From: Poindextera sp963706385
GTDB taxonomy: Bacteria; Pseudomonadota; Alphaproteobacteria; Caulobacterales; Caulobacteraceae
Assembly: GCA_963706385.1 (NCBI GenBank)
Contig: OY970153.1
Location: 2,790,001-2,854,000 of the forward strand
Reading direction: 5' to 3'
DNA length: 64,000 nt
Shown here: piece by piece, positions 61,002-64,000 of the stretch
Layout: each line of letters begins with the position of its first letter
Numbering within the stretch: position 1 is the first letter of the stretch
Translations under genes and position numbers: made by a program
Notes under the pieces: model-generated
The model's database searches: none
What the model was told of the DNA's origin: nothing
Seen by the model: only the letters and a program-made list of their open reading frames with translations

Positions 61002-62173
61002 AGATCATACTCGCCGGACCATTCGCCACCGACCCCTTTCGAACGGCTTTGCAAGCTCCCTTCACGGGTGCCCCTCCGGGTCCGATTCAAACACCAATAG
61101 GGCCACTCGCGCTTGAACTGCTGCGTGCAGGCCACGATGTTTACGCCATAACCATAGACCAAACCATTCAACAGCCGGTACGAGTAAAACACGGTCGATT
61201 GACGTTGATCTACGTACCACAGCGCGCGTCTGCGCGTCTCCGGACGCTCGACTTCTTCGAGACCGAAATTCGTTTCGTCGCCGAGGAAATCGAGCGCATC
61301 CAACCCGATCTAGTGCACGCCCACTGGACCTATGAATATGCCGAGGCTGCGGTGCGTGGTCAGGCCGCGCATGTCGTGACCATGCACGATGTGCCGATCG
61401 AGGTCGCCTGGATATTCAAAAACGCCTATCGATTTCTAAGGCTGCTCCTCGCGTTCCGCGTCCTCGTCCGCGCCAAATGCGTTACGGCCGTCGCGCCCAG
61501 CATGGCGGGTTGGGCCCGCTTTCACGGCTACTTTGGCGAGGTGTCAATCATTCCCAACGGCGTCGAAGTCCCTGCTTTCGAACATCGCGAACCTGACGCC
61601 GCTGTCCAGCCGCCGATTATCGCCACGATCGGCGACATTTCGGGTCGCAAGAACATACGGACCGGAATCGCCGCTCATAAGCTCGTCCGCCGAGCCCACC
61701 CCAACGCTGAACTGCATCTGTTCGGTCCCGGTTTGGATGAGGCATATGTCGGAGGAGCGGAAGGTGTTATCGGTCACGGGGCCACGCCGCACTCCGACCT
61801 GATGAAGTTCTTGTCCGAGCGCGCGACTTTGTTGTCCCATCCCTCCTATTGGGAGGCTTGTCCAGTGATCGTAATCGAAGCTATGGCTCGGGGGTTGCCC
61901 GTTGTCGCCGGACGGCAGGTGGTAGGCAGCCAATTCGTCGTCGGCGATCAGTTATCCGACCTGTTGGTTGATGTCGGCGATCCGGAAGCGCTGGCGAATG
62001 GCATTCTTGGACTGCTCGACAATAGCGCCGCTTACGCCTCCGCCGTTTCTCGCAGCCGGCAGAGAGCCGAGGAAGCGTTCAGCGCTCCGGTGGCGGCCAG
62101 CCGTTATCTAAGTGTCTACCGACAAGCGTTACAGATCCAATCCCGCGATCGTGCATCCTTGGAGCCGGAATAG
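60998..62173 (+). CDS. glycosyltransferase family 4
   Basis: 391 residues. The GT-B N-half (MKIILAGPFATDPFRTAL..LALELLRAGHDVYAIT) and C-half with IIPNGVEVPAFEH, IATIGDISGRKNIRTGIAA, LHLFGPGLDEAYV, and the EX7E-type SYWEACPVIVIEAMARGLPVVAG. It transfers a sugar from a nucleotide donor to the lipid-linked repeat. ATGA overlap with the acetyltransferase remnant. Codon use and GC are lower than in the first part of the window. Confidence 0.93.
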   Translation: MKIILAGPFATDPFRTALQAPFTGAPPGPIQTPIGPLALELLRAGHDVYAITIDQTIQQPVRVKHGRLTLIYVPQRASARLRTLDFFETEIRFVAEEIERIQPDLVHAHWTYEYAEAAVRGQAAHVVTMHDVPIEVAWIFKNAYRFLRLLLAFRVLVRAKCVTAVAPSMAGWARFHGYFGEVSIIPNGVEVPAFEHREPDAAVQPPIIATIGDISGRKNIRTGIAAHKLVRRAHPNAELHLFGPGLDEAYVGGAEGVIGHGATPHSDLMKFLSERATLLSHPSYWEACPVIVIEAMARGLPVVAGRQVVGSQFVVGDQLSDLLVDVGDPEALANGILGLLDNSAAYASAVSRSRQRAEEAFSAPVAASRYLSVYRQALQIQSRDRASLEPE

Positions 62174-62346
62174 GACAATGGTCGCCTAGCCTCCCAAGAC
62201 CTGCTTTTCCTCCAACGTTAAAATTCTTAGGGCCTGATCCAATGACTTCGATCGGAACCACTGCTGGGGCGAGGCTGAGTTGAATCGGCTCGCTGTTCTT
62301 CTGACGTGACTCCCCAATGCCGGCCGGCTGCAAAGGAGGCGCTCTA

Positions 62347-63402
62347 ATGCACGACCAGATGCAAAACGCAGACATTACCTCTCCGAGAGCCTTAAAGAGG
62401 CGTCTGGCTCAGACTTCGGTAGCCGCAGATATCGACCGGCCATCGGAATCAATCACCCCAGACGAGAATAAGCTGGTGTCGCCTATCACAGGAGGGATTG
62501 AGGTCAGTCTAATATCTGCCGTACAGACAGCAGATCTTGTCCGTCTCGCAAGAATGTTTGTGGGAGATATTGAATATCTCTTTCAAGGAGTTGATAGTAT
62601 AACACTTTGGAGATGCAACGAAAGTGGCGTTTTATTTTTTGATCCTCCTGTAGCCGGCGACGACAAGTTCTATTCTATGTTAAATAACGCGCCCTGGTAT
62701 TACATGGATGAAAAGCAGGAATACGAAGAGGCGGCGCGTTGGGTGAAAGTCGGCGATGCGGTTCTCGATGTGGGATGCGGTTTCGGAGGATTTTCCGACC
62801 ACCTTCCTCGTGGCGCGTCATTCACTGGCCTGGAACTGACGGAGAGCTCCGTGGTTAAAGCGGTGGCCCTAGGACGCAATGTAAAGCAAGAACTCATCGA
62901 GGCGCATGCTGAGCGCAACGCCGAGCGCTACGATGTCGTCACCTCATTTCAAGTTGTAGAACACGTCCAAAATCCGATGCAATTCATGGAGTCGATGGTC
63001 CGGTGCGCCCGACCCGGTGGTAGGTTGGTTGTCGCCGTGCCCAATGATGAGTCCTTCATGGGCGGCGGATTCAACAATCTGTTGAACCTCCCGCCCCACC
63101 ACCTCACGCGCTGGACCCCCGCGGCGCTCCGCTTCGCTTTCGATCGGCTTGGCCTTCACAGCGTTGAATTATGGCGCGAACCTCTAATGCCGTGCCACTT
63201 CCGCCGTTATTTTCATGACCTTATCATGAGGGCTATTCTGGATGCCCGATCGAAGAATGTCCCACTGGTGAGCAACGGTGTCTGGTTTAAGGCTGTTTCC
63301 AAACTGGCTTCACCAATTTCTAGTTTTTTGGCCCGAAGCGTGACGCCGGGCCGACGAGTAGCTGATGGGCACACTGTCATGGCGGTCGGCTTAAAAACTT
63401 AA
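62347..63402 (+). CDS. class I SAM-dependent methyltransferase
   Basis: 351 residues from ATG 62347, fixed by an AAGGAGG site at 62333-62339; the in-frame start at 62317 lies before this site. The SAM motif VLDVGCGFGGFSDHLP and the later VVTSFQVVEHVQNPMQFMESMVRCARPGGRLVVAVPN are clear. An N-terminal ~110-residue region without known motifs precedes it. It may methylate a sugar or an acceptor lipid to end chain growth. Lower GC than the left part, especially in the first ~110 codons. Confidence 0.92.
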   Translation: MHDQMQNADITSPRALKRRLAQTSVAADIDRPSESITPDENKLVSPITGGIEVSLISAVQTADLVRLARMFVGDIEYLFQGVDSITLWRCNESGVLFFDPPVAGDDKFYSMLNNAPWYYMDEKQEYEEAARWVKVGDAVLDVGCGFGGFSDHLPRGASFTGLELTESSVVKAVALGRNVKQELIEAHAERNAERYDVVTSFQVVEHVQNPMQFMESMVRCARPGGRLVVAVPNDESFMGGGFNNLLNLPPHHLTRWTPAALRFAFDRLGLHSVELWREPLMPCHFRRYFHDLIMRAILDARSKNVPLVSNGVWFKAVSKLASPISSFLARSVTPGRRVADGHTVMAVGLKT

Positions 63403-63469
63403 AATAACAACGTATAACCATCGCTCTGACGGTCTAAATTGCTCTGATTTGCAGGTGTACACATTCAAA

Positions 63470-64000
63470 ATGTCAATAAGATCCGCGCTCAGCTACTTAC
63501 GGCTCACACCTTTTTCAGGCAACACTGAGGAAGGGCGCACGCAGGAGCGCTACCGCAGGATCGTAATGACAGCCGTGGGCAATTTCGCCGAGATGGGCAC
63601 GGCGTTCCTGCTGACGTTGGTTAGCGTGGCCTTAACGCTACCCTATCTTGGAAGGGACCGTTTTGGCGCGTGGATGACGATCGTCAGCTTCACCGCATTG
63701 CTTTCGTTCCTGAGATCTAGGAGTCGGTAACGCTCTGGTTTCCCACGTCGCCGCAGTGCAGATTTCGACGGAAAAGGGAGCGCCTAATCGGGCGGTCACG
63801 GGGGGCCTCGGTCTAATGCTGCTCCTTGGCATCGTTTCTTCGGCGATCTTGTTTTTAGTTTCTCGTTTGATTCCTTGGGAAAGCATACTCCATATACATA
63901 ATTCGACCGAATTTCGGTTGTCTACTAGTATATTTTCAATATTATTTGGCTTATATTTATTTTCCAACTCAATAAAAAAGATTTTTCAAGGACTTCAACG
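63470..64000 (+). pseudogene. Wzx-type polysaccharide flippase, frameshifted, runs off window
   Basis: From ATG 63470 (an upstream in-frame TTG at 63449 is possible) the protein reads ..GNFAEMGTAFLLTLVSVALTLPYLG..FGAWMTIVSFTALLSFL and then stops at 63730. If the single A at 63713 is skipped, the frame continues DLGVGNALVSHVAAVQI..PNRAVTGGLGLMLLLGIV to the window edge, which is the normal continuation of the oligosaccharide flippase family (SFLDLGxGNAL). So one extra base breaks the gene, unless the base is a sequencing error. The flippase moves the lipid-linked repeat across the inner membrane; loss would block the pathway. Confidence 0.88.

Noticed and set aside
1..64000. tRNA, rRNA, CRISPR arrays
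   Set aside because: No cloverleaf-like conserved GTTCGA arms, rRNA motifs or regularly spaced direct repeats were noticed on reading; palindromes found are dispersed, not arrays.

Overview
The window looks like the chromosome of an aerobic, high-GC alphaproteobacterium, most likely a member of the Caulobacterales (Caulobacter or Phenylobacterium type). This rests on gene content (TonB receptor, CYP153-type P450s, many acyl-CoA enzymes, a holdfast-like exopolysaccharide locus) and on short dispersed palindromes that begin TAGAGC. No rRNA, tRNA, CRISPR array or complete insertion sequence was seen. I had no database access, so names rest on motifs, length and context.

Left part (1-12000): a partial amidohydrolase, two adjacent cytochrome P450 genes (the second CYP153-like, an alkane or fatty-acid terminal hydroxylase type), an SMP-30 family hydrolase, a Tat-exported serine hydrolase, an aminotransferase, divergent regulators (a ScfR/RamB-type XRE protein and a MerR protein), and a LysR-pirin-WrbA module.

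Middle part (12000-43200): catabolic genes. These are a DUF35 protein plus SCP2-type thiolase pair, a TonB receptor, an FMN hydroxyacid oxidase, an M20 amidohydrolase, an enoyl-CoA hydratase, an alpha-L-fucosidase, an aldehyde dehydrogenase divergent from a second CYP153-type P450, two convergent outer-membrane proteins, a three-gene 2-oxoacid:acceptor oxidoreductase operon with its own NAD(P)H/ferredoxin subunit, a GT39 membrane protein, a dienoyl-CoA-reductase-like SDR, a cyclophilin, an FAD aromatic hydroxylase, an acyl-CoA synthetase, two acyl-CoA dehydrogenases and an MDR oxidoreductase. Together they suggest oxidation of hydrocarbons, fatty acids or terpenoid/steroid side chains, by way of P450 hydroxylation, aldehyde oxidation, CoA activation and beta-oxidation.

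Right part (43500-64000): an exopolysaccharide locus. It holds an initiating sugar-phosphate transferase, a BY-kinase/Wzz co-polymerase, a PPP-type phosphatase, an 'orphan' OM beta-barrel and a short OPX lipoprotein, several glycosyltransferases, a secreted beta-helix protein, a lone secretin, GDP-mannose dehydratase plus GDP-fucose synthase, two methyltransferases, an acetyltransferase remnant, and a frameshifted Wzx-like flippase that runs off the end. Base composition falls sharply in parts of this locus (55029-55655 and from about 62300 onward), which suggests patchwork transfer.

The most unusual non-coding signal is a set of seven palindromic repeats of two kinds (about 52 bp and about 194 bp) with TAGAGC-like ends. 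In four places the first TAG of the repeat is exactly the stop codon of the adjacent gene, and in a fifth the repeat end carries the start codon of the next gene. A second clear signal is an FAD-monooxygenase segment (about 35450-37660) flanked by an intact acyl-CoA synthetase 3' end and a decayed copy of the same 3' end that has an in-frame internal deletion.
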